This document shows positions 5,568 to 14,033 of a DNA stretch of 18,617 bases, piece after piece. How positions within the stretch are numbered: position 1 is the stretch's first letter; each line of letters starts with the position of its first letter. Source of the stretch: Bacillota bacterium (GTDB taxonomy: Bacteria; Bacillota; Clostridia; Acetivibrionales; DTU013). The notes beneath the pieces are model-generated. The model made no database searches. It was not told where the DNA came from and saw nothing but the letters and a program-made list of their open reading frames with translations. The DNA lies in assembly GCA_023411575.1 (NCBI GenBank), contig JAEYOP010000014.1:1-18617 (forward strand), in the 5' to 3' direction. Made by a program: the position numbers and the translations under genes.

Positions 5568-7871
5568 CTATTCATGCAGATAGGTATCCACCTTTCTTTG
5601 TATTGCAGAGGCCGTATCCTCGGCCGACTTTGCGCCTGAAAAGAAGGCCTTGAGCTCGGTCTGGACGATGTTGATCACCTGTATATCCATAATCGAGGTT
5701 CTTCCGAGTTCGCTTATAAGCTTATCCATGTAGTCTATGTCTTTCTGGCCGATTGCCGGGAGTTTGTTCTCTATTTTCCCAAGTACAAGATCGTCTTTAT
5801 ACCCCAGTGTCTGCCCGGCATTTTGTTTCTGGGCGGCGATATTCACCGGAAATCCCGGCAGATCCCTCGTGGCCTGCAATTCTTCCGAAAGCATGATTTT
5901 CAGGAATTCCCAGCTTTCCTCCGGGTATTTCGTGCCTTTATTTATCCCGTAGAATAATTGCGGCTCAAATTCGGCTTTTTCCCCTTTATAGGCAGCCGGG
6001 AAATGATAGAGCCGGCCGTTTCCGTTGAAAAGCGCCATCTGGCTGTACATCCCCATGTAGGCCCAGCAGCCCTGGGCTATGAATACGGTGCCTCCGCGAT
6101 TGGTCAGGTTATATACGTCCGTTAATTCCACCTGCGGATTGCACAGCTTTTTATCCACCACCTCTTTGCTGGTTTTTAAAAGATCAATAAATTCTTTTGA
6201 CCCGAAACGGGCTTCCTTTTTTTCATAGTCCACAAACCTTCCCAGGTCATTGCCGCCCAAAAAGGCAAATGCAATCTGCGCGTTTATATTGGGAAGCGCA
6301 TACCGGTCCACGGCGCCGTCGTTATTCGTATCCTTTGTTACTTTTTCCGCAATTTCCAAGAAATCCTCCACCGTCCATCCGGTATCGGAAATAGTAACCG
6401 CTTCCTTCTTCAGGACCTCCTTGTCGGCAATCATTGCACTAAACATAAAGCTGATGGGCATGGCATACAAGTTCCCCTTATACTTGCAGGCATCCAGGAT
6501 ATTCGCATAATAGTCGCCGGTCTTAAAACCGGCATCCTCTTTTATACTGTCGCTAAGATTCAAAAGGACGCCTTTGTCGATATACTTCTGATAAGGAAGA
6601 TTGCTGACGGAAATCAAATCCGTTCCCTTGCCCGCCATGATTTCCGTGCTTATCGTTTTATCATATTTCTCCCTCTCGCTCAGATCATGTAAATCCTGTA
6701 CCGAACCGTATTCCTTGATATTGACTTTGAACCCCGGATGCTTTTGCTCAAACACCTTGACTGCATTATCGATAAATCGGTTTCCGGAATTATACTGCAT
6801 GGTGGGGATAGCGATTCCGAGCTCTTTTACGGGGTCCGCCTTCTTATCCTTTCCCTGTTCCAACGCCGGGGAATATTTATAGAGCAAAACAGGCGCTTCT
6901 TTGGAATTCTCAGAAAAATTACCGCTCCTGGAAAGGACATAAAGATTGTCCGCGGCGTCCGAAGTTATGCCGGCGATAAATCTGTTCAGCCCCGGTATGC
7001 TGTAGGAAGAATACTTTATCGCATATCCTGTAAAGTGGCCGGCCGAATCATATTTTCTTATGCCATCGATGTCCGTGACATAAATGCATTTATTGGCCTT
7101 ATTGCAGCTTATGAACTGGTCGCCCGTGTTCACGGTCAGCGACCGCCTCCACATGCTTTCTCCCGAAGAGGCGTCCAGCTTCTCGATGCGGAATTCCTCC
7201 TTGCCCGCGCCGCCCCAGCTTGTCACGGCAAGATTGCCGTCCTCGCAGACCGCCATGGAATTATAATTCGAGCTTTCAAGCTGGCGGATCGGTTTGCCGT
7301 CCGGATCAAGAACCTCAATTTTGCTGCCGAACCTCAGCAGGTAGATGTTCCCTTCGGCATCGATCTCCATAGCCGATGCCCTGTAGGCCTGCTCCCCTTC
7401 GGGATCTTTTTTGCCCAGGTCGATGGATTTCGTTTCCTTTCCGCTGGAACTGTAAATACGCAGCTTCAGTTCAGTATACTTGGGCTTGTCGCTGTTTCCA
7501 TCCGTCACTACCTTCTGCGAAAGCGCGTAGAGATTGTCCTTTAAATCCAGTGCGAAAACACTTTCGTCTCCTTCGATGCCTGCTTCTATTTCCCCGGCTC
7601 TCTTGCCGCCGGCGTCAAGGGTGACGTATTTCAGCGTGCCCTCCTTGCTGTCATAGTCGCTTATAACAAGCTGGTTTTTGGAGTTGATTTTCGAGGACAA
7701 TGCAAAGTGAATGCCTGAAGCCTGCGTAATATCCTTTTCCTCATAAACCGTTACCGCTTCCTTGCCGGCGCTTGCATTGGCGCCGGTGTTATTGCTGCCG
7801 CTGCAGGCCGTTGCGCCGGCTGAAAAAATCAGAACAAGCAATAGAGCAAGAACCATTTTCTGTAGTTTCAT
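5568..7871 (-). CDS. Lipoprotein: predicted beta-propeller fused to family 1 solute-binding protein
   Basis: Protein of 767 residues. The N-terminus is a lipoprotein signal with the likely lipidated C23 (ATAC-SGSN). Residues about 45-335 carry repeated beta-strand units of the form DNLYALS, EGNIYLL, DGNLAVTS, KCIYVTD and DNLYVLS, which suggests an NHL/WD-like propeller. Residues about 350-767 look like a carbohydrate-type solute-binding protein: FIDNAVKVFEQKHPGFKV (366-383), the linker and DYYANILDACKYKGNLYAMP segment, and a calcium-loop-like DTNNDGAVDRY (514-524). It is about 300 residues longer than a normal binding protein. It is the last gene of the operon, 33 bases after the MacB-like gene, with ribosome site GGGGG. 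It would serve the MalFG-like permeases upstream. The ligand is unknown. Confidence 0.85.
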   Translation of the reverse strand: MKLQKMVLALLLVLIFSAGATACSGSNNTGANASAGKEAVTVYEEKDITQASGIHFALSSKINSKNQLVISDYDSKEGTLKYVTLDAGGKRAGEIEAGIEGDESVFALDLKDNLYALSQKVVTDGNSDKPKYTELKLRIYSSSGKETKSIDLGKKDPEGEQAYRASAMEIDAEGNIYLLRFGSKIEVLDPDGKPIRQLESSNYNSMAVCEDGNLAVTSWGGAGKEEFRIEKLDASSGESMWRRSLTVNTGDQFISCNKANKCIYVTDIDGIRKYDSAGHFTGYAIKYSSYSIPGLNRFIAGITSDAADNLYVLSRSGNFSENSKEAPVLLYKYSPALEQGKDKKADPVKELGIAIPTMQYNSGNRFIDNAVKVFEQKHPGFKVNIKEYGSVQDLHDLSEREKYDKTISTEIMAGKGTDLISVSNLPYQKYIDKGVLLNLSDSIKEDAGFKTGDYYANILDACKYKGNLYAMPISFMFSAMIADKEVLKKEAVTISDTGWTVEDFLEIAEKVTKDTNNDGAVDRYALPNINAQIAFAFLGGNDLGRFVDYEKKEARFGSKEFIDLLKTSKEVVDKKLCNPQVELTDVYNLTNRGGTVFIAQGCWAYMGMYSQMALFNGNGRLYHFPAAYKGEKAEFEPQLFYGINKGTKYPEESWEFLKIMLSEELQATRDLPGFPVNIAAQKQNAGQTLGYKDDLVLGKIENKLPAIGQKDIDYMDKLISELGRTSIMDIQVINIVQTELKAFFSGAKSAEDTASAIQRKVDTYLHE

Positions 7872-7904
7872 GTAAAAATATCCCCCTTCATCTATTGAAA
7901 ATAA

Positions 7905-9317
7905 TTATCCGCTTATCCGATCCTTGCTTCCCCTCTCCGCCCCAGACCGGGTAAACCGCTTCCTGACACAGCCTGCCAGCAGGAACGGGCAGAACACCGC
8001 AAAGCTCCTCATATCGATTGCCGCCTGCAATCCGCATACTTTTGAAAGCAGCAGGAGAATGCCGGTCCACAGGAGCAGCTGAATGCCCAGGATCAAAAAG
8101 GTGCGATCTGCGGCAAAGGAGTGCTTCCGGAAAAGGGAGAGCCCTGCGAACAGGAGTAGCAGCCCCGGTAAAAAGCCGGCAAAAAAGAGGGCGCCGGATA
8201 AAAGCCTTGCCTTATCGAAAAGCAGCTCGGCATAGAGCGCAACATAACCCGTATTTGCAGCCATCTTCTGAAAAGATTCCTTCACCAGGCCGGAGTAGTA
8301 TGAAAGATCGATCAATTCGTCAGGAACAAGCGCCGGATCGATATAGAACCGGAAACGGATACATTGCCACACGCCTAGAATGAACAAGATCGCAAGGATT
8401 GTTTTCCCGGCAGTTTGTAATATGCGCGAGATATTATGCCTTACCATATCCCGGAAATAGTCCGTGTCGGATTCTTTTTTCAAGAAGGAAAGCAGTTGCA
8501 AAACCATTGTTTTGATATAAAAAAGCGTCCATAGGATCATGATAAATCCGATGGTGAAAATAACAATATGGGGTTTCTGTTCCATCCGTGCCCGTTCGAT
8601 ATTATAGTCGATTATTTGATAAGCCGCCGGATTTTTGCCTATCGACCGGAGAACTTTTGCGATTTCATCTTCATTCCTGCCCAGGGTGCCGTCATCCGTG
8701 GTTGCAACTTCGAAATGGGATATTTCGGCATCCCCGTCAAGGCCGGAAAAGGTTTGGGAAGGGATGTAGAGATTGGAGGTTCCATCCCCGGAAAGCCCGG
8801 CAAGGATGGAGCGGTCCTTCGCTGAAACTCCTATGATCCGGAAGGTCCTGCCCAAAAGCCGGATTTGATTCCCTACGGCGTTCTCCGTATTAAAAAGCTG
8901 CCACGCCAGATCCTCCTCAATGACCGCCACCGTCTCCCCTCTTTCTCCGGATTCCCGGGTCAGGAATCCGCCGCTTTTGAGCCTGACTTCGTGAAACAGG
9001 GGATAAGAGGAATCGGTACCGATGACCCTGGCCTCTATGGCATTATTCTGAAAGGATACGGGTAAAGCGGCTTGCATGGTGTGAGTGAGCAGCCGGCCGT
9101 CCATAGCTTCCGCAATCCTGTCTGCGTCCTTTTGCGACAGCAGGCTTGAGCCTTCGGCATCCAGGTGGTTTTTCACGCTGACCGATATTTTTTGCATGGA
9201 AACCGGCCCGTTCAGTGTCCTTGTTTTTTCATAGACGCTCCTGCCCGCTATCATAATCGACAAAAGCAGAAATATCCCCAGAGCGCTCATGATATACGCA
9301 GCCTTAAACCCCTTCAC
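7905..9317 (-). CDS. MacB-like membrane protein with a divergent C-terminal half
   Basis: Protein of 470 residues. One membrane helix (8-26) is followed by an extracytoplasmic domain (27-249) resembling the MacB periplasmic core. Typical stretches are ARVIGTDSSYP, the VAVIEEDLAWQLF(NTEN)AVG segment (130-149) and FRIIGVSAKD (159-168). About five further helices follow: 250-271, 305-322, 372-397, 405-426 and 437-451. A usual MacB/FtsX permease has three helices after the core; this C-terminal part is longer and shows no FtsX motif I recognise. No ATP-binding gene is adjacent. Start: GTG at 9317 with GGAGGG seven bases before it and directly after the stop of the fusion-protein gene (12-base gap). 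It probably pairs with that protein, as YknZ pairs with YknX in Bacillus. Confidence 0.75.
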   Translation of the reverse strand: MKGFKAAYIMSALGIFLLLSIMIAGRSVYEKTRTLNGPVSMQKISVSVKNHLDAEGSSLLSQKDADRIAEAMDGRLLTHTMQAALPVSFQNNAIEARVIGTDSSYPLFHEVRLKSGGFLTRESGERGETVAVIEEDLAWQLFNTENAVGNQIRLLGRTFRIIGVSAKDRSILAGLSGDGTSNLYIPSQTFSGLDGDAEISHFEVATTDDGTLGRNEDEIAKVLRSIGKNPAAYQIIDYNIERARMEQKPHIVIFTIGFIMILWTLFYIKTMVLQLLSFLKKESDTDYFRDMVRHNISRILQTAGKTILAILFILGVWQCIRFRFYIDPALVPDELIDLSYYSGLVKESFQKMAANTGYVALYAELLFDKARLLSGALFFAGFLPGLLLLFAGLSLFRKHSFAADRTFLILGIQLLLWTGILLLLSKVCGLQAAIDMRSFAVFCPFLLAGCVRKRFTRSGAERGSKDRISG

Positions 9318-9329
9318 CCCTTTTCCCTC

Positions 9330-10592
9330 CTACCTGTCGATAATGACCCGGCTTCCCTCCGAAATGCTCTTGCTGTATTTTACGATGACCTTGTCCTCCA
9401 GCTCCAACCCTTGCAGGACCACCGTTTTAAAGTTATCGGAGTCTTCTGCTTTTATTGCGGCCTTCTGTACATAAAACTCATTGCCCAGGGGTCCCTTTTT
9501 CTCTTTTACCACCCATACGAAATGACCGTTATTATCGGTGCCGACCGCACTGTTTGGCACAAGAACGGCATAGGCCCTTGTCCTTTTGCCAACATAAATT
9601 TCTCCGTGCTCTCCGCCGCTCAATCCCTCCGCGGGCAAGGCCACGAGAATGTCCTTTCTTTCACCGGGGGATTCCATATTGGCCGTTATTTCGGAAACTT
9701 TTCCGGAGAGGATTTTTGCAGAAGCCGACCCCAAACGGACTTGAATCTCATCCCCAATTTCCAGATACTCCGAACTTTTTTCCTCTACCGTGGCCCTGAA
9801 GCGGAAGCTCTTGGAAAGATCGGCTATGGCATAAACCGGTATCGTATTGTTTACAAGGGAACCTTCCTGGTAATTCAGTTCCGTGACTACGCCGTCCATG
9901 GGCGCTTCCAATACGCTGCCGGTGCTCAATTCCCTTTGCAGCTTGTCTACGGCCATTTTTTGCAGCTCGACGTCATAGCCCGTACTTTTTATGAGCCGCT
10001 TCCATTCTGAAAGTCCGGCCGTTTCCTCTTCTTTTTGCACGGCATAGTTCCTTTGCGCTTCCTTTAACACATCCCCGGCCTTCCCGAGTTCATCCCCGGT
10101 CGCAGCGCCTGCGTCGTACAGCGTCCTTACCCTGTCCAGGTTTTTTTGTGCTTCCTGTACCGCTTCCCCGGCTGCCTCCACGGGCCTGCTATACTTCTCC
10201 GCATTGGCCGCGTTCAACCCTTCCAGCGTAAGCTTAAGCTTTTCATATTTGATGGTTTCAACCTTTAACTGCTCCTCCAGGTCCTCCTTATCCAGGAGGA
10301 CAATGACCTGGCCTTTGCTTACCTTGTCCCCGGCCTTTGCCTTTACCTCTTCGACCCGTCTCCCCTGGGAAGCATATATTTTGAGTTCTTTCGCCGCTTC
10401 CACCGAGCCTTCGCCGGTGACCTCCTTGATCAGAGCGCCGGATATGGGACTTTCAAGCTGCACCCTGGGAAGGGAGAAGTTATTGATCGTGTTGGAGAAA
10501 AAGGTCAGCAAAAGCATCACGCCGGTAAAGATTGCAGCAACCCTTGCAATTGTCCTTTTCTTGACCAGATTCGCATCGGAAGCATTGTTCAT
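9330..10592 (-). CDS. HlyD/YknX-type membrane fusion protein (efflux adaptor)
   Basis: About 420 residues with one N-terminal membrane anchor (about 18-36). The split lipoyl domain has its first half near 70-100 (EVKAKAGDKVSKGQVIVLLD) and its second near 226-258 (LEAPMDGVVTELNYQEGSLV). A long coiled-coil hairpin lies between them (about 103-223). A beta-barrel and a membrane-proximal domain complete a standard adaptor. In Gram-positive bacteria such proteins work with a MacB-like permease and an ATPase (YknXYZ). Here the MacB-like gene follows at a 12-base gap, but the ATPase is missing. The start could be ATG at 10592 or GTG at 10595; both lie behind GGGGG, and I prefer the ATG at nine bases. 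Confidence 0.88.
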   Translation of the reverse strand: MNNASDANLVKKRTIARVAAIFTGVMLLLTFFSNTINNFSLPRVQLESPISGALIKEVTGEGSVEAAKELKIYASQGRRVEEVKAKAGDKVSKGQVIVLLDKEDLEEQLKVETIKYEKLKLTLEGLNAANAEKYSRPVEAAGEAVQEAQKNLDRVRTLYDAGAATGDELGKAGDVLKEAQRNYAVQKEEETAGLSEWKRLIKSTGYDVELQKMAVDKLQRELSTGSVLEAPMDGVVTELNYQEGSLVNNTIPVYAIADLSKSFRFRATVEEKSSEYLEIGDEIQVRLGSASAKILSGKVSEITANMESPGERKDILVALPAEGLSGGEHGEIYVGKRTRAYAVLVPNSAVGTDNNGHFVWVVKEKKGPLGNEFYVQKAAIKAEDSDNFKTVVLQGLELEDKVIVKYSKSISEGSRVIIDR

Positions 10593-10621
10593 CACTTCGA
10601 ACCCCCATAAAACTTGTTTTG

Positions 10622-11509
10622 CTATCCTTTTATCCCGGAAAGCTGTATGCCCTCGACCAAATAATTTTCACCGTACAGAAATACCAGGAGCATCGGGACC
10701 ATATACAGCGCGGATGCGGCAAAAGCGATGCCCATCTCCCCTGAATTCACGACGGACAAATAGATGGAAAGAGGCTGTTTGATCACATCCTGCAGGAAAA
10801 TCAGCGGCTGCTCCACCATGTTCCAGTTATCTATAAAAACAAGAATGGCAAGGGACGCGATCCCCGTTTTGGACATGGGGAGGATTATTCTGGAGAAGAT
10901 ATCCAGGTGGCTTCCCCCGTCCACCCTGACCGCCTCGCAGTATTCATCGGGAATATAGGTCATAAACTGCCGCAGCAGGAAGACTCCGAAGGTGCCGAAA
11001 ATTCCCGGCAATATAATGGAGAGGTAGCTTCCCACAAGTCCGAGTTTATCCGCGACGATGTAATTCGGTACAAGGGTCACCTGGAAAGGCATCAGCATGA
11101 CGATGATATAAAGGAAAAACAACTGCTCCCTTCCCCTGAATCTCAATTTCCCGAAGGCATAGGCCGCCATGCTTGCAACCGCGATCTGCCCCAGGATGAC
11201 GGGCACGGTCAAAATGACCGAATTCCAGAACATCAGCAGGAACTGGAGCCGTTTCACCAGTACGGTATAGTACTGGTGGAGCACCACCTCATCCGGGATG
11301 AGCTTCAAATTAACATATTTATCGGCGTCGTCCCCGCTGCCGGCGAAATATGCCGGGTTTAGGGGAGAATAGTTCTGCTCTATCTCCTTCTCCGTCATAA
11401 ACGAGTTGGAGACAGTCAGCACCAGAGGAAACAGGAACCATATGGCAGCCAGACAGACCAGAAGGGAGAACGCCGCTTTTTTATATGCTTTTTTCGAAAA
11501 ATTCCTCAT
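10622..11509 (-). CDS. Sugar-type ABC transporter permease, MalG-like
   Basis: Protein of 295 residues with about six membrane helices. The start is ATG at 11509 (MRNFSKKAYKKAAF), preceded by GGGAGGG; a longer reading to 11587 would run into the upstream permease gene. The EAA loop that contacts the ATPase is well conserved (EAVRVDGGSHLDIFSRIILP, 192-211), including the final LP. This implies that a real ATPase docks here. Residues about 50-75 form an enlarged extracytoplasmic loop typical of MalG-like subunits. It pairs with the MalF-like gene that ends 11 bases upstream. Proteins of this type import oligosaccharides, often with a shared MsmX-like ATPase encoded elsewhere. Confidence 0.92.
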   Translation of the reverse strand: MRNFSKKAYKKAAFSLLVCLAAIWFLFPLVLTVSNSFMTEKEIEQNYSPLNPAYFAGSGDDADKYVNLKLIPDEVVLHQYYTVLVKRLQFLLMFWNSVILTVPVILGQIAVASMAAYAFGKLRFRGREQLFFLYIIVMLMPFQVTLVPNYIVADKLGLVGSYLSIILPGIFGTFGVFLLRQFMTYIPDEYCEAVRVDGGSHLDIFSRIILPMSKTGIASLAILVFIDNWNMVEQPLIFLQDVIKQPLSIYLSVVNSGEMGIAFAASALYMVPMLLVFLYGENYLVEGIQLSGIKG

Positions 11510-11520
11510 ATACCCTCCCG

Positions 11521-12393
11521 TTATTGTATGGACCTGCTGATTTTCCGCTCGAACCGGAACAGGAAGGATACCAGCGCAACAATGCAAACCGCCATGATAA
11601 AGGCAGCGGAGGTCAGTTTCTGGTAATCCAGGGACGAAAACATATTGTTCATGTAGTGCTGAAGCATGTAAATGCTCTCATGCGGGTAGCTTCCGGCAAT
11701 CAGATAGGTCTCTCTGAACACTTTGAAGGAATTCAGGATGGAAATAATGAAGACGAAAAAGGAAGTCGGGGTCAGGTAAACCAAAGTGATGCGCGTAAAA
11801 CATTTCCACGGGGTCGCTCCGTCCATACGGGCCGATTCGTAATAGCTGGCCGGAATATTCTGCAGTCCCGCAAGAAAAAGCACCATGCTGTAGCCCGCAT
11901 TTTTCCACAGGTATACCACAAGCACGGCAAGCCTGGCCCAGCTTGTGTCCATCCAATCGACCGGAGCCAGTCCGAAGGCCGACAGGATGGAATTCAGGGA
12001 ACCGCCGTAGCTGAACAGGATCTGCCACACCAGGACGACGGAAGCCACCGGGATGACCAACGGCGAAATGAAAAACGCACGGAAGAGGTTCCTGCCGTAA
12101 ATATCGTTGTTGAGCAGGATCGCCAGCCCGAGGGAGATCGCCATGATCAGGGGGACGCTGAGGCCGGTGAACACCAGGGTATTGAAGCCGGCTCTTAAAA
12201 AAATGGGATTGGAAAGCAGCTTCACGTAATTTGTCAACCCGCAGAAGGTTCCGTTAATCGGGCTGTCCACCAGGGAGTAGTATATACTGACGGCAAACGG
12301 GATCAGAAAAAACAGGGAGAAGCCGGTAAGACTGGGCGCCAGAAACAATATTGCAGCCATCCGATCCGTTTTTTCCCTTTTTGCTTCTCTCAT
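11521..12393 (-). CDS. Sugar-type ABC transporter permease, MalF-like
   Basis: Protein of 290 residues with six predicted membrane helices; the first follows a short basic tail (MREAKREKTDRMAAILFLAP). The EAA loop is present (YESARMDGATPWKCFTRITL, 185-204), but the usual ITLP is ITLV, a small deviation at the end of the coupling helix. The start ATG at 12393 has AAGGACGG upstream, and the gene begins 13 bases after the duplicated-domain membrane protein gene. It forms the importer channel with the MalG-like subunit and would receive substrate from the propeller-fused binding protein at the operon end. No ATPase gene is nearby. Confidence 0.92.
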   Translation of the reverse strand: MREAKREKTDRMAAILFLAPSLTGFSLFFLIPFAVSIYYSLVDSPINGTFCGLTNYVKLLSNPIFLRAGFNTLVFTGLSVPLIMAISLGLAILLNNDIYGRNLFRAFFISPLVIPVASVVLVWQILFSYGGSLNSILSAFGLAPVDWMDTSWARLAVLVVYLWKNAGYSMVLFLAGLQNIPASYYESARMDGATPWKCFTRITLVYLTPTSFFVFIISILNSFKVFRETYLIAGSYPHESIYMLQHYMNNMFSSLDYQKLTSAAFIMAVCIVALVSFLFRFERKISRSIQ

Positions 12394-12406
12394 TTTCCGT
12401 CCTTCT

Positions 12407-13429
12407 TCAGCCTGTTTTCTTCAGAACATAGAAAAATGGCTGCATTCCTCTGAATACATAATCCCCGCTTTTCCACTCGAAGAATAAATAGGTTGCTCCG
12501 TTTATTTCCTTTATTTCGTATTTGCTTGCGGTCTGCCCGGATTTACAGAGAATGAGCCCGTTTGTCCAGGTCCACACCTCGGACAAATCCTTATTTTCTA
12601 TCTTCATGGTCATTTTGCCCTTGTCCTCAAAGACCATGCCGGTCAGATAGAGATCGGACACCCAGCTTTTTACGTCCGGCTTGAAGCTCTCGATGGTTCT
12701 GACGAAATCCACGCTTTCCCACGTCCCCGCAACCCGCGGATCCTCCGTAAACGGATAATCGACCTTGTCGATTTTCCGTGGAATATCGATAGTGGAATAG
12801 TCGGAATCGTCAACCTTCTTAAGGACGTATAGCTTGGGTTGCATCTCCCGGAAGATATAGTCTCCGCTTTTCCATTCGAAGAACATATACGTCGATCCGT
12901 CCAGATCCACGATCTTATATTTGCTTGCGGTTTTTGAGCTTTTATTGATAATGAGCTCTTTCGTCCAGGTTGCCGGGGAGGGCGCCAGATTTCCATTGCC
13001 CTCATTTATGGAGACCAGCATTTCCCCACCTTTCAGGAACACCTGCTCCTTCAGGTACAATTCGCCTGTCCAATGCTTTTTATCCGGCGAAAACTGGTCC
13101 GTGGAATCGACAAAATCCACGCTCTCCCATTTTCCGATTACACCGGGATCGTCAATAAAAGGATAGTCGGTTTTATCGGCTTTAAAAAAGGTGACAGCGC
13201 TTACCCCAATCGCGCCGCCGGTTATCACAAAGATAAAAGCGAAAAGGATAACCCGCACAAAGGTCACTTTATTTAGCAATGGATTCCTGAAGGTGCCTCT
13301 TCCATATTTTTTGTCCATTTCCAGGAGAATTTTCGCTCTTTCAAGAGAAGCATCGCCCGGGTCGATTTTATCCTCCGCACAGGACAGGGCGCCTCTTATA
13401 AGGTTTTCAAGTTGTGTTTCATTATTCAT
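12407..13429 (-). CDS. Membrane protein with duplicated extracytoplasmic domain; candidate anti-sigma/sensor
   Basis: Protein of 340 residues read from ATG 13429, which overlaps the sigma-factor stop by eight bases (ATGAATAA) and lies eight bases after GGAGG. A longer reading to 13480 lacks a better ribosome site. A cytoplasmic N-terminus of about 55 residues contains ALSCAEDKIDPGDASLERAK. One membrane helix (about 57-81) follows, then two tandem copies of a domain of about 120 residues (85-206 and 221-339). Each begins DYPF-DP-V-G-WESVDFV and ends FFEWKSGDY-FR-MQP--YVLKK. Position and topology suggest an anti-sigma partner that senses an external ligand. I see no canonical zinc-binding anti-sigma motif (HxxxCxxC). 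The repeats resemble a C-terminal domain I recall from BlaR1-like proteins, but this is uncertain. Confidence 0.78.
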   Translation of the reverse strand: MNNETQLENLIRGALSCAEDKIDPGDASLERAKILLEMDKKYGRGTFRNPLLNKVTFVRVILFAFIFVITGGAIGVSAVTFFKADKTDYPFIDDPGVIGKWESVDFVDSTDQFSPDKKHWTGELYLKEQVFLKGGEMLVSINEGNGNLAPSPATWTKELIINKSSKTASKYKIVDLDGSTYMFFEWKSGDYIFREMQPKLYVLKKVDDSDYSTIDIPRKIDKVDYPFTEDPRVAGTWESVDFVRTIESFKPDVKSWVSDLYLTGMVFEDKGKMTMKIENKDLSEVWTWTNGLILCKSGQTASKYEIKEINGATYLFFEWKSGDYVFRGMQPFFYVLKKTG

Positions 13430-14012
13430 ATACCGTGCCTCCCTCCGTCCGATGAGCCGCCTGGATGGGAGTAAAATCATCCAGGTCGTTTACGAGCTCG
13501 CTGCCGAGCTTTATTTTTGCATAATGCAGCCGGGATTTGACTGTCCCCTGCATACATTGCATTACATTTGCAATTTCGCTGATCGACAGGCCGCTGTAAT
13601 AGTAAAGGATGATTGTCGTCCGCATCGGAAAGCTCAGCCGGTCGATTGCATTGCGTATAATCCGTTTCGTCTGGTTTGACTCTACTGTTTCAAGCACATT
13701 CAGATTATCCGCCACCTGTTCCATAGAATCCTTATCAAGGCTTTCCGCCTCATGCCTTTTCTGCCGGACCTTCCAGCAGTTTCTCAGGAGTATGCGGTTG
13801 AACCATGCCTGAAACAGCTCCGGCTTCCGCAGTTTCTGGATATCGCGAAAGCAGATGTAAAAGGTTTCCTGGAGAATATCTTCCGCCTTATCCTTTTGAC
13901 CGACCATCAGGTAAGCTGTCCACAGCGCTTTTTTGGCAACAGCATAATACAGCGCATCAAAAGCGCTTTCGTCGCCCTGCTGGCATCTCGTTATCAGACT
14001 GGCATCGATCAT
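13422..14012 (-). CDS. ECF-type RNA polymerase sigma factor
   Basis: Protein of 196 residues, a normal ECF length. Region 2 occupies about 7-75 with the core-binding motif AEDILQETF (43-51). Region 4 occupies about 115-170 with the helix-turn-helix LSISEIANVMQCMQGTVKSRLHYAK (142-166). I chose ATG at 14012, ten bases after AAGGAAGG; a TTG directly before it (14015) is possible. It is the first gene of the operon and is translationally coupled to the membrane protein that follows, as is common for sigma/anti-sigma pairs. It probably directs transcription of this operon. A candidate self-promoter lies just upstream. Its exact ECF group cannot be named from sequence alone. Confidence 0.9.
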   Translation of the reverse strand: MIDASLITRCQQGDESAFDALYYAVAKKALWTAYLMVGQKDKAEDILQETFYICFRDIQKLRKPELFQAWFNRILLRNCWKVRQKRHEAESLDKDSMEQVADNLNVLETVESNQTKRIIRNAIDRLSFPMRTTIILYYYSGLSISEIANVMQCMQGTVKSRLHYAKIKLGSELVNDLDDFTPIQAAHRTEGGTVYE

Positions 14013-14033
14013 CAAAATTCGCCCTTCCTTGCT

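Noticed and set aside
6738..7544. A 268-codon plus-strand open frame opposite the solute-binding lipoprotein gene
   Set aside because: It is antisense to a gene with lipoprotein signal and binding-protein motifs; no ribosome site or family features support it.
11510..11587. A 26-codon N-terminal extension of the MalG-like permease
   Set aside because: It lies inside the MalF-like gene. ATG at 11509 has GGGAGGG directly upstream and begins with a typical basic tail before the first helix.
13430..13480. A 17-codon extension of the duplicated-domain membrane protein
   Set aside because: ATG at 13429 has GGAGG eight bases upstream and a coupling overlap with the sigma gene stop, both better than the start at 13480.
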